Origin: Treponema sp. UBA6988
GTDB lineage: Bacteria; Spirochaetota; Spirochaetia; Treponematales; Treponemataceae
DNA: 64,000 nt
Direction: 5' to 3'
Assembly: GCA_002448445.1 (NCBI GenBank)
Contig: DJYC01000011.1
Coordinates: 1-64,000 of the forward strand
In this document: piece by piece, positions 15,474-24,748 of the stretch
Layout of the letters: every line of letters begins with the position of its first letter
How positions within the stretch are numbered: the stretch's first letter is position 1
Made by a program: the position numbers and the translations under genes
Notes under the pieces: generated by a model
Seen by the model: the letters and a program-made list of their open reading frames with translations, nothing else
Told to the model about the DNA's origin: nothing
Databases searched by the model: none

Positions 15474-17324
15474 TTAAAAGCCAATTTCTATAAATTTTTC
15501 AAGAGTTTTCCGCGCATATTCCCTTGTAGCCTTGCCATACTGGGGGCTAAGAAGCCTTGTTATAGTAGTTTTTCCCTTTGCAAAGAAGGCAGGCCGCCCC
15601 ATAAAGCGGCAAATTTCAAAGGTTGCGTCACAAATGGCTATGTGGACGCTTTCGTTGGAATTCTTTAGGGAATACTTTTTTGCAATCGCCTCCATTGCAC
15701 TCAGCATCCTTGCATCTGGGTCGTAGGCAGAAATTCCTGCGCTTTTTATGACTTCGGCAAGAACGACAGGATCCCTTACCTTTTCAAGCAGTTCCGCATA
15801 GTATTTCTGGTACATTCCGGTGCCGGAATTTGCCGTAAGCGCAAGAACCGTCCTTGTATAGTCAAAATCCTTGCAAAAGAAGGGCTGCTCCGTGTTCTGC
15901 TGGGAATTAAGGGTTGTCCACGCAAGTATCATTTCCGAAAGTTCGTTTTTAAGGACAGGAATCCAATCTTTTTCGCGGGTGCCGAATTTCCCTTCGCTGA
16001 ATGAATTCAATATGTCTTCCGCACGTTCTGGGCTTATGACTGGTCCCGAAACGTTTGTGGAGTGAAGGTCCGTTTTATCGTAAAAAGTGTTGTAGTCCCT
16101 GTTATTCTTTGGATGATAAGAACTTACATCTGGCGAAAAGCCTATGTTTTGCCTTATCCTGTAGCCTTCTATAACCCAGTCGCGCATGCAAAGGCCTATG
16201 TTGCCGGAATCAGTGGGAAAAAAATAAGTCCACTTCTTGGATGGATTGAACGTAGCTTTCCACAAAGGCTCTCCTTCCGGCATGTAGCAGCAGGCATGGC
16301 TACCGTCTGCAAGCACAAGCCCCTGTAGGGTGCGTCCGGCGTAGGTAAGGGCATCGGGGCTAAAATCAGTCTTGTAGACATGCTTCTGGCTTCCGTCCAA
16401 AACGCCTATCTGTATTGCCGTAGCAGGGCTTCCCGTAAGCAAAAGGGCAGTGGATGGGGAAAAACCTTCCGTTATAATCCTTGTCGGGGCAGAAAGTCCC
16501 TCTTGGCCTGCCATTACAGCCCATTTTGAATAGGGTTTGCCGTCTTTTTCCGCACAAAGTCCTGTTGCTCCGTCTGCAAAAGAGACCAGGGCACCAAAAA
16601 AGCACTGTTCAACCTGGACAACCTTTCCGGAAAAGCAGAATTCATCGCTAACCTCGCCAAAAGGAGTGACTGTAACCGCAACGCTCTTTCCGTCAACTTC
16701 TTTGTTAAGGAACACAAGGACTGAACCATCGTTAAGCTCAACTATTGGCAGGGAAGTGTTCTGCTCTGGAAGGGGAATGTTCCACCGGCAGATTCCCTTT
16801 ATGCCAAAGCAGGCAAGGTCAGAGCCTCCGCGGACATAAATGCGTCCGTCGCGTCCGGGAAGGGGTGCTTCGGTAACGGAAAAACCTGAATGGGCTGTCC
16901 AAACCAAAAGTCCGCCCGGGTTCATCATATTAAGATCGCCGTCTTTGCTTATTATGTAAATCATGTCGGATGCGCCAACGGAAATAAGTGGCTTTAGACG
17001 AGCGTTAATTCCGCGCTCCCACATTATCTTTCCGTCATGGTCAAAGGCACAGACCATCTTTCCTTCCTCTACGGCAGCATAGCCAAAGCTGTTCCTTACC
17101 GGCTGGCAAAGAATGCTTCCTCCGGTAACAGTAACCCAGCTTGGAAGGGTGTACTTTAGGTCCACAAGCTGAACGGTTGGCGTAAGGTCCTCTTCTTCCG
17201 CCTCTTTTTGGGAAGACAGGTCGTTTTCCGCCTTTTTTGCCGCCTGTCCAGTAGAAAAGGTGGCCGCAAAAAGAAATGCAAGTGAGGATATAAAAACTTT
17301 TTTTACGGTTGCTTCTATATACAT
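15474..17324 (-). CDS. Secreted PQQ/BamB-like beta-propeller protein
   Basis: A 616-residue protein with a signal peptide (VKKVFISSLAFLFAATFS, start region) and then repeated blade-like segments from about residue 55 to 380. Examples are MVCAFDHDGKIMWERG, GDLNMMNPGGLLVWTA, ACFGIKGICRWNIPL and GEPLWKATF. This pattern is typical of PQQ-like eight-bladed propellers such as BamB. The last 200 residues are helical, perhaps HEAT-like. It probably acts in the periplasm as a scaffold; I cannot assign a substrate. It starts 31 nt after rlmD in the same direction and may be cotranscribed. The start codon lacks a clear ribosome binding site. Confidence 0.7.
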   Translation of the reverse strand: MYIEATVKKVFISSLAFLFAATFSTGQAAKKAENDLSSQKEAEEEDLTPTVQLVDLKYTLPSWVTVTGGSILCQPVRNSFGYAAVEEGKMVCAFDHDGKIMWERGINARLKPLISVGASDMIYIISKDGDLNMMNPGGLLVWTAHSGFSVTEAPLPGRDGRIYVRGGSDLACFGIKGICRWNIPLPEQNTSLPIVELNDGSVLVFLNKEVDGKSVAVTVTPFGEVSDEFCFSGKVVQVEQCFFGALVSFADGATGLCAEKDGKPYSKWAVMAGQEGLSAPTRIITEGFSPSTALLLTGSPATAIQIGVLDGSQKHVYKTDFSPDALTYAGRTLQGLVLADGSHACCYMPEGEPLWKATFNPSKKWTYFFPTDSGNIGLCMRDWVIEGYRIRQNIGFSPDVSSYHPKNNRDYNTFYDKTDLHSTNVSGPVISPERAEDILNSFSEGKFGTREKDWIPVLKNELSEMILAWTTLNSQQNTEQPFFCKDFDYTRTVLALTANSGTGMYQKYYAELLEKVRDPVVLAEVIKSAGISAYDPDARMLSAMEAIAKKYSLKNSNESVHIAICDATFEICRFMGRPAFFAKGKTTITRLLSPQYGKATREYARKTLEKFIEIGF

Positions 17325-17355
17325 TTGCTTGTATTGCTAAGCTGTAAGCTTTCTC

Positions 17356-18603
17356 CTATTTTTCCAACAACGCAAGGCTTTCAATGTTGCATGTTTGTGG
17401 ATAAAAATCCAAAAGATAAAGCGATTTTAGCTTGTAGCCGCTCTTTACAAGCCTGCCAACATCCCTGGCATGGGTTGCAATGTCGCAGGAAAGGCTTCTT
17501 ATTTGCCTTATGCCCGAAGAACAGAGCCATGAGCAGACTTCCTTTTCCATGCCGCTTCTAGGTGGGTCTATGACAACCGCGTCAAAATTACCGTTCCGCT
17601 CAATGCAGGATTCTGCGTGGTACTTTACCCAGACCGCCCCGCTAAGGCCAAAGCTTTCGTGTGAAGTGCCAAAAAGATTCTGTTCCGCATAGACGATTGC
17701 AGACTTATTGTGCTCCACCAGGGTCACCTTGCTGAACAAATCCGCAAGAAAAACGCTGAACGTTCCCGCCCCGGCATACATGTCAAGCACGTGCTTACCG
17801 CCCAAGCCTTCCGTAATCAGGGGAATGGTCTTTTCCAAAACCTGCATGTTGGACTGGAAAAAGCCCTGCACGTCAAAAGTAATCTTCTTGCCCAGAATGT
17901 CCACCGTGCAAAGGTTCTCTTCCTTTACGCTTGCACCTTCGTAGCGCGGCTGAACCTTCTTGATTTTTTTCGTAGGTCTGCCGTTTCTTACCGTACGCTT
18001 GCCAATAACGCGGCCATCCTTCTTTGAATCCTCGTTGCAGACAATTATCTTGTCAAAACCCTCTGGAATCGAAACGATTTTTTCCGTACCGAATACGTGA
18101 ACCCGCCCCTTGGGTCTCTGCTCAAAAGGCATCTCCGCAAGGTACTTGTTCACCTCCGGCGTGGCACAGGGACAGTTCTGTATGCTTAAAATCCTGTTGC
18201 TCCGCTTTTCCATAAGGCCGCCGTCATGCAGCTGGAACCTGGCCCTGTAGCCTATGGGGTTCGCGCTTACAACCTGAACATCCCCGGCATCAACGCCTTC
18301 ACGCGCAAAAGCATCCTTTAATATGGAAGAACGCAACTCTGTCTGAAAATCAGTGGCAATGTGCTGCATGTTGCACCCGCCACATTTAGTGTATAGAGGG
18401 CAAAATGGGGTAGCCCTGTTTGCGGAAGGCTCAAGCACTTCCACAATACGAGCAGTCGAATAGTCCCGCATTTCCCTCTCAATCTGAATCCTTAGTCTTT
18501 CCCCCGGCAGTGCATAGGGAACAAAAACGGTCTTCCCGTCAATCTTGGAGATGCAGTCGCCTCCGCTAACCATTTTTTCTGCCTTGATAATCGCCTCTTC
18601 CAT
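17356..18603 (-). CDS. rlmD: 23S rRNA (uracil-C5)-methyltransferase, RlmD/RumA family
   Basis: This SAM-dependent enzyme makes 5-methyluridine in 23S rRNA, most likely at position 1939. The 415-residue protein has an N-terminal TRAM domain (about residues 1-58) and 4Fe-4S ligands in CPLYTKCGGC (about 68-77) with a later Cys in NCPC. A Rossmann core follows with LDMYAGAGTFSVFLADL, then DPPRSGM (about residue 345) and the nucleophilic cysteine in LSCDIATHARDV (about residue 375). RlmCD or RlmC specificity cannot be excluded. The -10 box lies 6 nt before the ATG, so the mRNA is probably leaderless. Confidence 0.9.
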   Translation of the reverse strand: MEEAIIKAEKMVSGGDCISKIDGKTVFVPYALPGERLRIQIEREMRDYSTARIVEVLEPSANRATPFCPLYTKCGGCNMQHIATDFQTELRSSILKDAFAREGVDAGDVQVVSANPIGYRARFQLHDGGLMEKRSNRILSIQNCPCATPEVNKYLAEMPFEQRPKGRVHVFGTEKIVSIPEGFDKIIVCNEDSKKDGRVIGKRTVRNGRPTKKIKKVQPRYEGASVKEENLCTVDILGKKITFDVQGFFQSNMQVLEKTIPLITEGLGGKHVLDMYAGAGTFSVFLADLFSKVTLVEHNKSAIVYAEQNLFGTSHESFGLSGAVWVKYHAESCIERNGNFDAVVIDPPRSGMEKEVCSWLCSSGIRQIRSLSCDIATHARDVGRLVKSGYKLKSLYLLDFYPQTCNIESLALLEK

Positions 18604-18609
18604 AACATG

Positions 18610-18638
18610 ATTATAACAAAAAATCCAAAGGCTAACAA
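18610..18638 (-). promoter_or_regulatory. Predicted promoter of rlmD, leaderless arrangement
   Basis: On the minus strand TTGTTA (18638-18633), a 17-nt spacer and TATAAT (18615-18610) end 6 nt before the ATG at 18603. The spacer lies inside one copy of a 17-bp direct repeat (18613-18629), whose second copy is at 18677-18693. Confidence 0.7.
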
Positions 18639-18698
18639 TCAGTCAAAAGCCAAAGTCTAAGCTTTAGCCTAAGTTCATAACAAAAAATCCAAATTTGC

Positions 18699-20711
18699 CT
18701 ACATTAAATTTACCGGGTCTACGTCTACTTCTATGTAAACGTTTTTGGGGGCGCTGTAGCCGTAGATTAGGACTTCTGCCATTTTTTGCATGGGGACAAT
18801 TTGCTTTGAGCGGAGGATTATCTGGTGGCGGTAGTTAAGGCTTATCATGCTAAGTGGGCATTCTGCAGGTCCAAGTATGTCTACGCCGCTCTGTATGTTT
18901 GCCTTTAGGATGTGGTAGGCTCCGTTTGCGGCTGTTTTTGCGGCTTCCGGTACTGACGAGCGGAATACGAAGCGCAGCAGCCTTGAATATGGGGGAAAGC
19001 AGAGTATCTCTCTGTTCTGAAGTTCCCTTGTGTAGAATTCTTCCGTCTGTGCGCTTACGGCAAGTGCAATTGGTTCTCTGTCCGGGCTGTAGCTTTGCAC
19101 GATTACCCTGCCGTCGGGAAAGAATCTTCCTGCCCGCCCCGCAACCTGTGTTATTAGTGCGAAGGTTCTTTCTGCTGCCCTAAAGTCCGGCATGTGGAGG
19201 CCTGTGTCTGCAAGGACGACTCCTGCAAGCTTTAGGCGGGGAAAGTTAAGGCCCTTTGCAATCATCTGGGTTCCAAGAAGAATGTCGTATTCGCCGCTTT
19301 TGAATAGGTTGAGCTTTTCCTGCAGCTCTCCTTTTTTTGTTAGGGAATCCGTGTCTATCCTCATCACTTTTGCAGAGGGAAACTTTGACTTAACTTCTGC
19401 CTCTATGAATTCCGTTCCAAAGCCAGAGTAGCCTACGTCCAGCGAACCGCATTCCGGGCATTGGGTTGGCGGCTGGATTGAATATCCGCAGTAGTGGCAG
19501 CGGAGGCGGTTTTCCGTCTTGTGGTATGTGAGGGGGACTGAACAGTTCTTGCACTTCATCTCAAAACCGCAGCTGTTGCACCTAAAAAAATGGGTGAAGC
19601 CCCGCCTGTTAAGAAAAAGTATTGTCTGCCGCTTTTGGTCTAGTGCTGAACGGATTTCGTCTTCTAGCTCGCGGGAAAGGCAGCCCCCCTGTGAAGGTTC
19701 AAGGCTTAGGTTTACGGCTCTTATGCTTGGCATTGCTCCACCTGCAAGCCTTCTGGTAAGGGTGTGGCGTATTATGGTTTTGTCTTCCATTGCCTTCCAT
19801 GATTCTACGGAAGGGGTTGCGGATCCCATTACAAGCGGAATGCCAAGCTTTGCAGCCCTGTGCATGGCAACCTGCCTTGCGTGGTAGCGGGGTGCAGAGC
19901 CAGACTTGTAGGAACCGTCGTGCTCTTCGTCTATTATGATTAGCCCAAGTTTTTTTACCGGAGCAAATATGGCGCTTCTTGCCCCCACCACAATGCGGGC
20001 TTCTTCGTGTAGAATGCGCTTCCATTCATTAAGCCTTTGGCTTGGGGTAAGACCTGAATGCAGTACGGCTGCAACCTTTCCAAACCTTTGCACTACGGCT
20101 TCCACAACCTGGGGGGTAAGTCCTATTTCCGGTACAAGGTATATTACCCCCATTCCCTTTTGAAGGGTTCTTTCTGCTACGGTAAGAAAGACTTCTGTTT
20201 TTCCGCTGCCTGTTGTTCCGTAGAGGTAGTGGAAGAGGCTTTCGCTTTGGGTAAGGATTCCTTCTACAGCGGCTGTCTGTTCGCTACTGAGTTCTTTTTT
20301 TTCAAAGCTAAGGTCGTCTTCCGTAAAGGAAAAAGAAGAGCTGTCTGTTTCCCTGCGGCCAGACGGAATCATTGCAAAGACAGTTTCCCCGATTGACGAG
20401 AGGTAGTACTTTTGCATCCAGAGTGCGGTGTTGTACAATTCTTGTGTTAGGATAGGCTCTTTGTCTATGTAGCGCAGGGCAGTCCTTATTTTTGTTTTGT
20501 CAACGGGGCAGTTTGCCGGTATTCCGTCGTGAATGGCCGCAACAATGCCTGTAAGCTTTCTGTTTCCAAAGCGCACTTCCACCCTGCAGCCAAAGGGGTT
20601 TTCCGGATTGCCTTTTCCTTCTTCTGATGAATCTTCCGGTTCCAGGTAGGTGAATGTCTGGTTAAGAGGAACGTTTACTATTACTTCCAGGTAGCGCTGC
20701 TTGCTTGTCAT
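18699..20711 (-). CDS. priA: Primosomal protein N' (replication restart helicase)
   Basis: PriA recognises stalled or repaired forks and reloads DnaB. The 670-residue protein has an N-terminal DNA-binding domain and then Walker A GTTGSGKTE near residue 165. The DEEH box is IIDEEHDGSYK near residue 262. The PriA zinc module has paired Cys motifs (CNSCGFEMKCKNC, then CHYCG and CPEC, about residues 381-427), followed by helicase motifs V/VI (ITQVAGRAGR near residue 535). The start overlaps the uracil-DNA glycosylase stop as ATGA, indicating translational coupling. Confidence 0.96.
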   Translation of the reverse strand: MTSKQRYLEVIVNVPLNQTFTYLEPEDSSEEGKGNPENPFGCRVEVRFGNRKLTGIVAAIHDGIPANCPVDKTKIRTALRYIDKEPILTQELYNTALWMQKYYLSSIGETVFAMIPSGRRETDSSSFSFTEDDLSFEKKELSSEQTAAVEGILTQSESLFHYLYGTTGSGKTEVFLTVAERTLQKGMGVIYLVPEIGLTPQVVEAVVQRFGKVAAVLHSGLTPSQRLNEWKRILHEEARIVVGARSAIFAPVKKLGLIIIDEEHDGSYKSGSAPRYHARQVAMHRAAKLGIPLVMGSATPSVESWKAMEDKTIIRHTLTRRLAGGAMPSIRAVNLSLEPSQGGCLSRELEDEIRSALDQKRQTILFLNRRGFTHFFRCNSCGFEMKCKNCSVPLTYHKTENRLRCHYCGYSIQPPTQCPECGSLDVGYSGFGTEFIEAEVKSKFPSAKVMRIDTDSLTKKGELQEKLNLFKSGEYDILLGTQMIAKGLNFPRLKLAGVVLADTGLHMPDFRAAERTFALITQVAGRAGRFFPDGRVIVQSYSPDREPIALAVSAQTEEFYTRELQNREILCFPPYSRLLRFVFRSSVPEAAKTAANGAYHILKANIQSGVDILGPAECPLSMISLNYRHQIILRSKQIVPMQKMAEVLIYGYSAPKNVYIEVDVDPVNLM

Positions 20712-21445
20712 TTATTGTAGTCCGGACAAATTTGGAGCAGCCTTGCCTTGAATGCCTTTAGGTCTTCCCATGCCGGTCTTTTTAAGCTTTCGTCCCTAAG
20801 AAGAGCTGAGGGGTGGTAGGTTGGCATTAGGGGGATTCCGTTAAGGTCAAAGAATTTTCCGCGGGCAGAATTTATTCCCTCCGTGGTTTTAAGAAGGTTC
20901 TGAAATGCTGTTCTTCCCATTGCAAGAATCATCTTGGGCTTTAGTAGGTGGATTTGAGCCTGGAGGAAGCCTGAACATGCCTCTGCTTCTTCCGGCTGGG
21001 GTGTTCTGTTTGCAGGCGGGCGGCATTTTACTATGTTTGCTATGTAGCAGTTCTTTGTGCGGTCAAGTTCTATGGCGGAAAGCATTTTGTCCAAAAGCTG
21101 GCCTGCTTTGCCAACGAATGGCCTTCCTGTCTTGTCTTCGTCTTCTCCGGGGCCTTCTCCCACAACGAGTACCACTGGGTTTTCTACGCCTTCACCGGGG
21201 ACTACATTGTGCCTTGTTGCAGCAAGGGAGCAGTTTTTGCAGGCTTGGATTTTTTGTGCTATGGAGCCTATGGAAAGCCCGCCTTTTGCTTCTGCAACAG
21301 CCGCTTCTTTTGCTTGTGTTTGCGGAAGTGCCGGGTCGTCCGTAAAGCTTGGGACTGTTTTGAAAGCCTTTGGCGTATAGCCCAGGTTGCAGGAAGATGC
21401 CGCTTTGAGTAGGTTGAAGATGTCTTCTTTTTGTGCTCCTGTCAT
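20708..21445 (-). CDS. Family 4 (iron-sulfur) uracil-DNA glycosylase
   Basis: This enzyme removes uracil from DNA. The 245-residue protein has the family 4 signature: GEGPGEDEDKTGRPFVG near residue 98 (water-activating and uracil-binding loop) and TYHPSALLR near residue 210 (minor-groove/His motif). The 4Fe-4S cysteines are CKNC (about 69-72), the Cys of NIVKCRPP (about 143) and EACSG (about 160). Pairing with priA in an overlapping operon suggests a joint replication-repair function. The start at 21445 is preceded by only a moderate ribosome binding site (AGGGGC). Confidence 0.92.
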   Translation of the reverse strand: MTGAQKEDIFNLLKAASSCNLGYTPKAFKTVPSFTDDPALPQTQAKEAAVAEAKGGLSIGSIAQKIQACKNCSLAATRHNVVPGEGVENPVVLVVGEGPGEDEDKTGRPFVGKAGQLLDKMLSAIELDRTKNCYIANIVKCRPPANRTPQPEEAEACSGFLQAQIHLLKPKMILAMGRTAFQNLLKTTEGINSARGKFFDLNGIPLMPTYHPSALLRDESLKRPAWEDLKAFKARLLQICPDYNK

Positions 21446-21507
21446 AAAAGCCCCTTTTGTTTTAGTTAAAAATGCGTCCTTAAAGCCTTACTTGCCATAA
21501 AGCCTAG

Positions 21508-21660
21508 CCCCGATTGTAAGGACCTTCAGTAAAAAATTGCATCCATGCAATTTTTTACTGTGAGTTTTCCGTTGGAAAACTCACTAGTCTTTTTTGGTAA
21601 CAAAATAACGCGCCCTCCATGGCGCTACTTGTTTAACAGATGAACCCTGGAAAGCGGGGA
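21508..21660 (+). repeat. Dispersed intergenic repeat, copy D, carrying two perfect hairpins
   Basis: It begins CCCGATTGTAAGG (near 21508) and ends CCCTGGAAAGCGGGG (near 21646-21660), the conserved ends of the family. The core is larger than in other copies and holds two adjacent palindromes (21527-21560 and 21560-21584). It lies in the 342-nt divergent gap between the uracil-DNA glycosylase and GT4 genes, so it does not terminate either gene. The remainder of the gap holds GC-rich complementary stretches (GCCC/GGGC near 21674-21696) and the GT4 promoter. Confidence 0.75.
21527..21584. repeat. Two adjacent perfect inverted repeats
   Basis: The first is a 16-bp arm pair with a 2-nt loop (21527-21542 and 21545-21560, arms starting CAGTAAAAAATTGCAT). 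The second is an 11-bp arm pair with a 3-nt loop (GTGAGTTTTCC at 21560-21570, GGAAAACTCAC at 21574-21584). A T6 run follows at 21590. Confidence 0.9.
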
Positions 21661-21749
21661 TCTTGCTATGGACTGCCCGGATGCGAAGCGCAGGGCACAG
21701 TTGGACTATGCATGCGCTCCAAGTCCTACATATTAAATATATCAAATAC

Positions 21750-21778
21750 TTGCCCATTCATCAAGAATAGGGTATAAT
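21750..21778 (+). promoter_or_regulatory. Predicted promoter of the GT4 operon, near-leaderless
   Basis: TTGCCC (21750-21755), a 17-nt spacer and TATAAT (21773-21778) end 9 nt before the ATG at 21788. No ribosome binding site is present. Confidence 0.75.
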
Positions 21779-21787
21779 GCCCAAGTT

Positions 21788-23035
21788 ATGAAAGTAGTTA
21801 TGTTTACGGACGCATATTATCCTCGCATCAACGGTGTTGCCGTTTCCGTAAAGTCTTTTGCAGATTCTCTTGCAATTTTGGGGCACAAGGTTTTAATCGT
21901 GGCCTCTGACTATACAAATAACCATATAGACGAAAACGAGAGGGAGACTTTTTTTAAGCATTTCCGCTACGAAGATGATCCAAATGGCAACAAGAACCTT
22001 TCTATTTTAAGGCTGCCGGCAGACAAAATTATTTTTTCCAAGGAAGACCGCACCGTCCGTCTTAACCAGTGGTATATCATAAAGGCGGAGGTGGACAAAT
22101 TTGGCCCGGATGTTGTTCACGTTAACTCTGAATTTGCAATGGGCTGGTTTGGCGTTACCTATGCCCGTCACAGGCATGTGGCCCTTATTTTTACCTTTCA
22201 CACGCTTTGGGAAGACTATCTTGCAAACTACGTGCATTTTCTTCCTTCTTCATGGTCGCAGAAGCTTGGCAAGAATCTGGTTAAGTTTTACCTTAAGAGG
22301 GCGGATGAGATTATTGTTCCCACGGCTCGTATTGGCGGTGTAATAGGCGAGTACGGCGTTTCCAGGCCATACGACATTCTGCCTACGGGGATTCCTTCCA
22401 GCGTGGTTTCTTTTAACAAGAAGAAGTCTGTAGATTTTTACAAGAAGCTTTACGAGGAATTTCCCCAGCTTGAAGGGAAGCGGATTCTTCTTTATATTGG
22501 CCGTGTGGTTAAGGAAAAGAACCTTCCATTCCTTTTTGACGTTCTTGAAAGGGTTTTGCCTTCCGTTCCAGATGCAGTGCTGCTTTTTGTTGGCGGAGGA
22601 CCAGAGCTTGAGGCTTTAAAAGCGGCTGCTTCTGAGAGGGGGCTTTCTGACCGCGCAATATTTGCAGGCTACAGGGAAAGGGGCGACCTTGTCTACTTTT
22701 ACAAGATGGCAAGTGTCTTTACCTTTCCAAGCGTTACGGAGACCCAGGGGCTTGTTACCGTGGAGGCCATGCTTACGGGACTGCCGGTTGTTGCAATTGG
22801 AGAGATGGGAACCCTTGACGTAATGCAGGGGGACAACGGCGGCTTTATGGTAGGGAACGACGCTGACGAATTTGCCCGGCGTACCATTGAGCTTCTTAGC
22901 GATTCAAAGCTGCATTCCAAGAAGTCCAAGGAGGCTTTTGAGTGGGCGCAGAAGTGGTCCATGAAGTTCCTTGCTCCGCGGCTTGTTGCTTTATATAAGA
23001 AAGGAATTAAAAATCATAAAAAAGGAAACAGATAG
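21788..23035 (+). CDS. GT4-family glycosyltransferase, diacylglycerol glucosyltransferase-like
   Basis: A 415-residue retaining GT-B glycosyltransferase. The N-terminus (VMFTDAYYPRINGVAVSVKS) matches the subgroup that adds glucose or galactose to diacylglycerol or makes other glycolipids. The nucleotide-sugar domain has YIGRVVKEKNLPFL near residue 238 and the E-x7-E motif ETQGLVTVEAM near residue 318. It is probably peripheral to the inner membrane. It heads a three-gene run with two predicted outer-membrane barrels (2 nt and 1 nt apart), hinting at a role in the envelope. The exact acceptor is inferred only from family resemblance. Confidence 0.85.
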   Translation: MKVVMFTDAYYPRINGVAVSVKSFADSLAILGHKVLIVASDYTNNHIDENERETFFKHFRYEDDPNGNKNLSILRLPADKIIFSKEDRTVRLNQWYIIKAEVDKFGPDVVHVNSEFAMGWFGVTYARHRHVALIFTFHTLWEDYLANYVHFLPSSWSQKLGKNLVKFYLKRADEIIVPTARIGGVIGEYGVSRPYDILPTGIPSSVVSFNKKKSVDFYKKLYEEFPQLEGKRILLYIGRVVKEKNLPFLFDVLERVLPSVPDAVLLFVGGGPELEALKAAASERGLSDRAIFAGYRERGDLVYFYKMASVFTFPSVTETQGLVTVEAMLTGLPVVAIGEMGTLDVMQGDNGGFMVGNDADEFARRTIELLSDSKLHSKKSKEAFEWAQKWSMKFLAPRLVALYKKGIKNHKKGNR

Positions 23036-23037
23036 AA

Positions 23038-24747
23038 ATGAAGTGTAGAATGATGCGTTTTTCGTTGTGCTTGATAGCCTTGACATTTTTTTCTTTGACT
23101 CTTCATGCGAGGGGTAAGCAGGGGCTTGTAAATTGCGGCAGCTGGATTTATGACGCTATGACCGAGATTGCCATGGAGGAGGGGCGGGTGGATTTTAGCG
23201 ACCAGGCACCCCTTTCCATTGCGGAGATTGAGCTTTATCTTTCCGAGGCTGACTATGATTCGCTTAGTGAGGCAGGAAAGAAGAACTACGACAGGATTGT
23301 GGACTATATAGCGTACGAGCCGCCTGCTTTTAAGGCTGATATTTTTTCTATAAGCGTAGAGCCGGAGATGAATGTAGAAGGCTTTTACAAGACCAATGAC
23401 GACATTGACTGGGTGTACGACCGTTACTGCAGGCAACCGCTTTTGACGACACCTCTTAATGTTCAGGGCGGGGACTATTTTACGCTTTCCATGGATGTTA
23501 CCCTCCGCGAGTACGACGGGGCTGCAATTCTTGACAACAACTATTCAAACTTTATCTATGCGGACAGTAAGCTTACCCCGGACATAAACTTTCCGCATAC
23601 GGCATACGGAAGCGTGGGCTACAAGTTCAACGACAATGCAGGGGTTAACCTTCAGGTTGGCATGGGACCCCAGAGCGTGGGACGGAGCCTTAGCGGTAGC
23701 ATAATCTGGAGCGAATATTTTACGGGTGCAAGCTATGCAAACCTAGACGTCTTCTCTAAGAATTTGCGCTACAACATGAATATTACCGAATTTAACGTGG
23801 ACAAGTATGCATATACCCACCGGCTGGAAGTAAGGCTTTTTAAGAAACTTCAGTTTTCCATTATGGAGTCAATGCTTGTAAATTCATCACTTGAGCTTCG
23901 CTTTATGAATCCCTTTACAATGTTCCACGGAATGGCACCCTGGCGCGACTACGGTGATGAGGACGGAGACCTTGACCACAGCGACCCCGAAAGCCACACC
24001 TGTGACTACCTTGCACTAAAGCTTGTCTATGTTCCTGTAAAGAATTTGCGTCTTTACGGATTTTTTGCCATGAACCAGTACCAAACTTTTTACGAGCGCA
24101 AGAACTGGGAGAACGACACCACTCCTAATTCCATGGCTTTTCAGGCTGGCGCGGAATCCTACATTCCATTTAAGGGCGGCAATTTCCATTTCTGGCTTGA
24201 AGGAACTTACACCCAGCCCTACATGTATGTAAAGGAAGACCCCAACTGGAGCCTTGTGCGCACCTACAGCGAAAACCTTGGCGACAAGGCAATTTTCTAT
24301 GAATGGGTTGGTAGCCCCTTTGGACCGGACACTGTTGCAGGCGAGCTTAACATGGGCTATGAGGTTCCGGGAAAGTGGGACGTAACTGCAAGCTATCTCT
24401 TTAAGGCGGCAGGCGAGTATTCTGGGACCAAGCTTTTTACAGATGATTTGGACTGGGGTGGGCAGGACAAGGTTTCCAACCGCGAAAACTGGGCATATCC
24501 GGACAGCGACAAGGAGGGTGGACAGGACAGGGCAAAGAAGCAGCAGGGCTTTAGCACACCCCACGGCACTCCTGAATACCTTAACAGGGTTGCGCTTAGG
24601 GCAAGCTTTTCTCCTTCTCCCTTGTTCACCATAAGCGCGCAGCCGGCATTCGTTTTTATATTCAACAAAGACAATATCGATGGAGAGTTTGCTTCCGGCG
24701 GGGAATTCGCAGTTTCCGCAAAAATCAATTTGAGCAGGTTGTTCTAG
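23038..24747 (+). CDS. Predicted outer-membrane beta-barrel protein (Wzi-like character)
   Basis: A 569-residue exported protein. The signal peptide is MKCRMMRFSLCLIALTFFSLTLHA. A helical N-terminal part follows (about 30-110, with IAEIELYLSEADYDSLSEAGKKNYDRI) and then alternating aromatic/polar beta-strands to an aromatic end (INLSRLF). This layout, a helical region before a C-terminal barrel, resembles capsule-assembly Wzi-type barrels, but I cannot confirm the family by eye. It begins 2 nt after the GT4 gene and is followed after 1 nt by a second protein of similar build. Confidence 0.65.
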   Translation: MKCRMMRFSLCLIALTFFSLTLHARGKQGLVNCGSWIYDAMTEIAMEEGRVDFSDQAPLSIAEIELYLSEADYDSLSEAGKKNYDRIVDYIAYEPPAFKADIFSISVEPEMNVEGFYKTNDDIDWVYDRYCRQPLLTTPLNVQGGDYFTLSMDVTLREYDGAAILDNNYSNFIYADSKLTPDINFPHTAYGSVGYKFNDNAGVNLQVGMGPQSVGRSLSGSIIWSEYFTGASYANLDVFSKNLRYNMNITEFNVDKYAYTHRLEVRLFKKLQFSIMESMLVNSSLELRFMNPFTMFHGMAPWRDYGDEDGDLDHSDPESHTCDYLALKLVYVPVKNLRLYGFFAMNQYQTFYERKNWENDTTPNSMAFQAGAESYIPFKGGNFHFWLEGTYTQPYMYVKEDPNWSLVRTYSENLGDKAIFYEWVGSPFGPDTVAGELNMGYEVPGKWDVTASYLFKAAGEYSGTKLFTDDLDWGGQDKVSNRENWAYPDSDKEGGQDRAKKQQGFSTPHGTPEYLNRVALRASFSPSPLFTISAQPAFVFIFNKDNIDGEFASGGEFAVSAKINLSRLF

Positions 24748-24748
24748 T

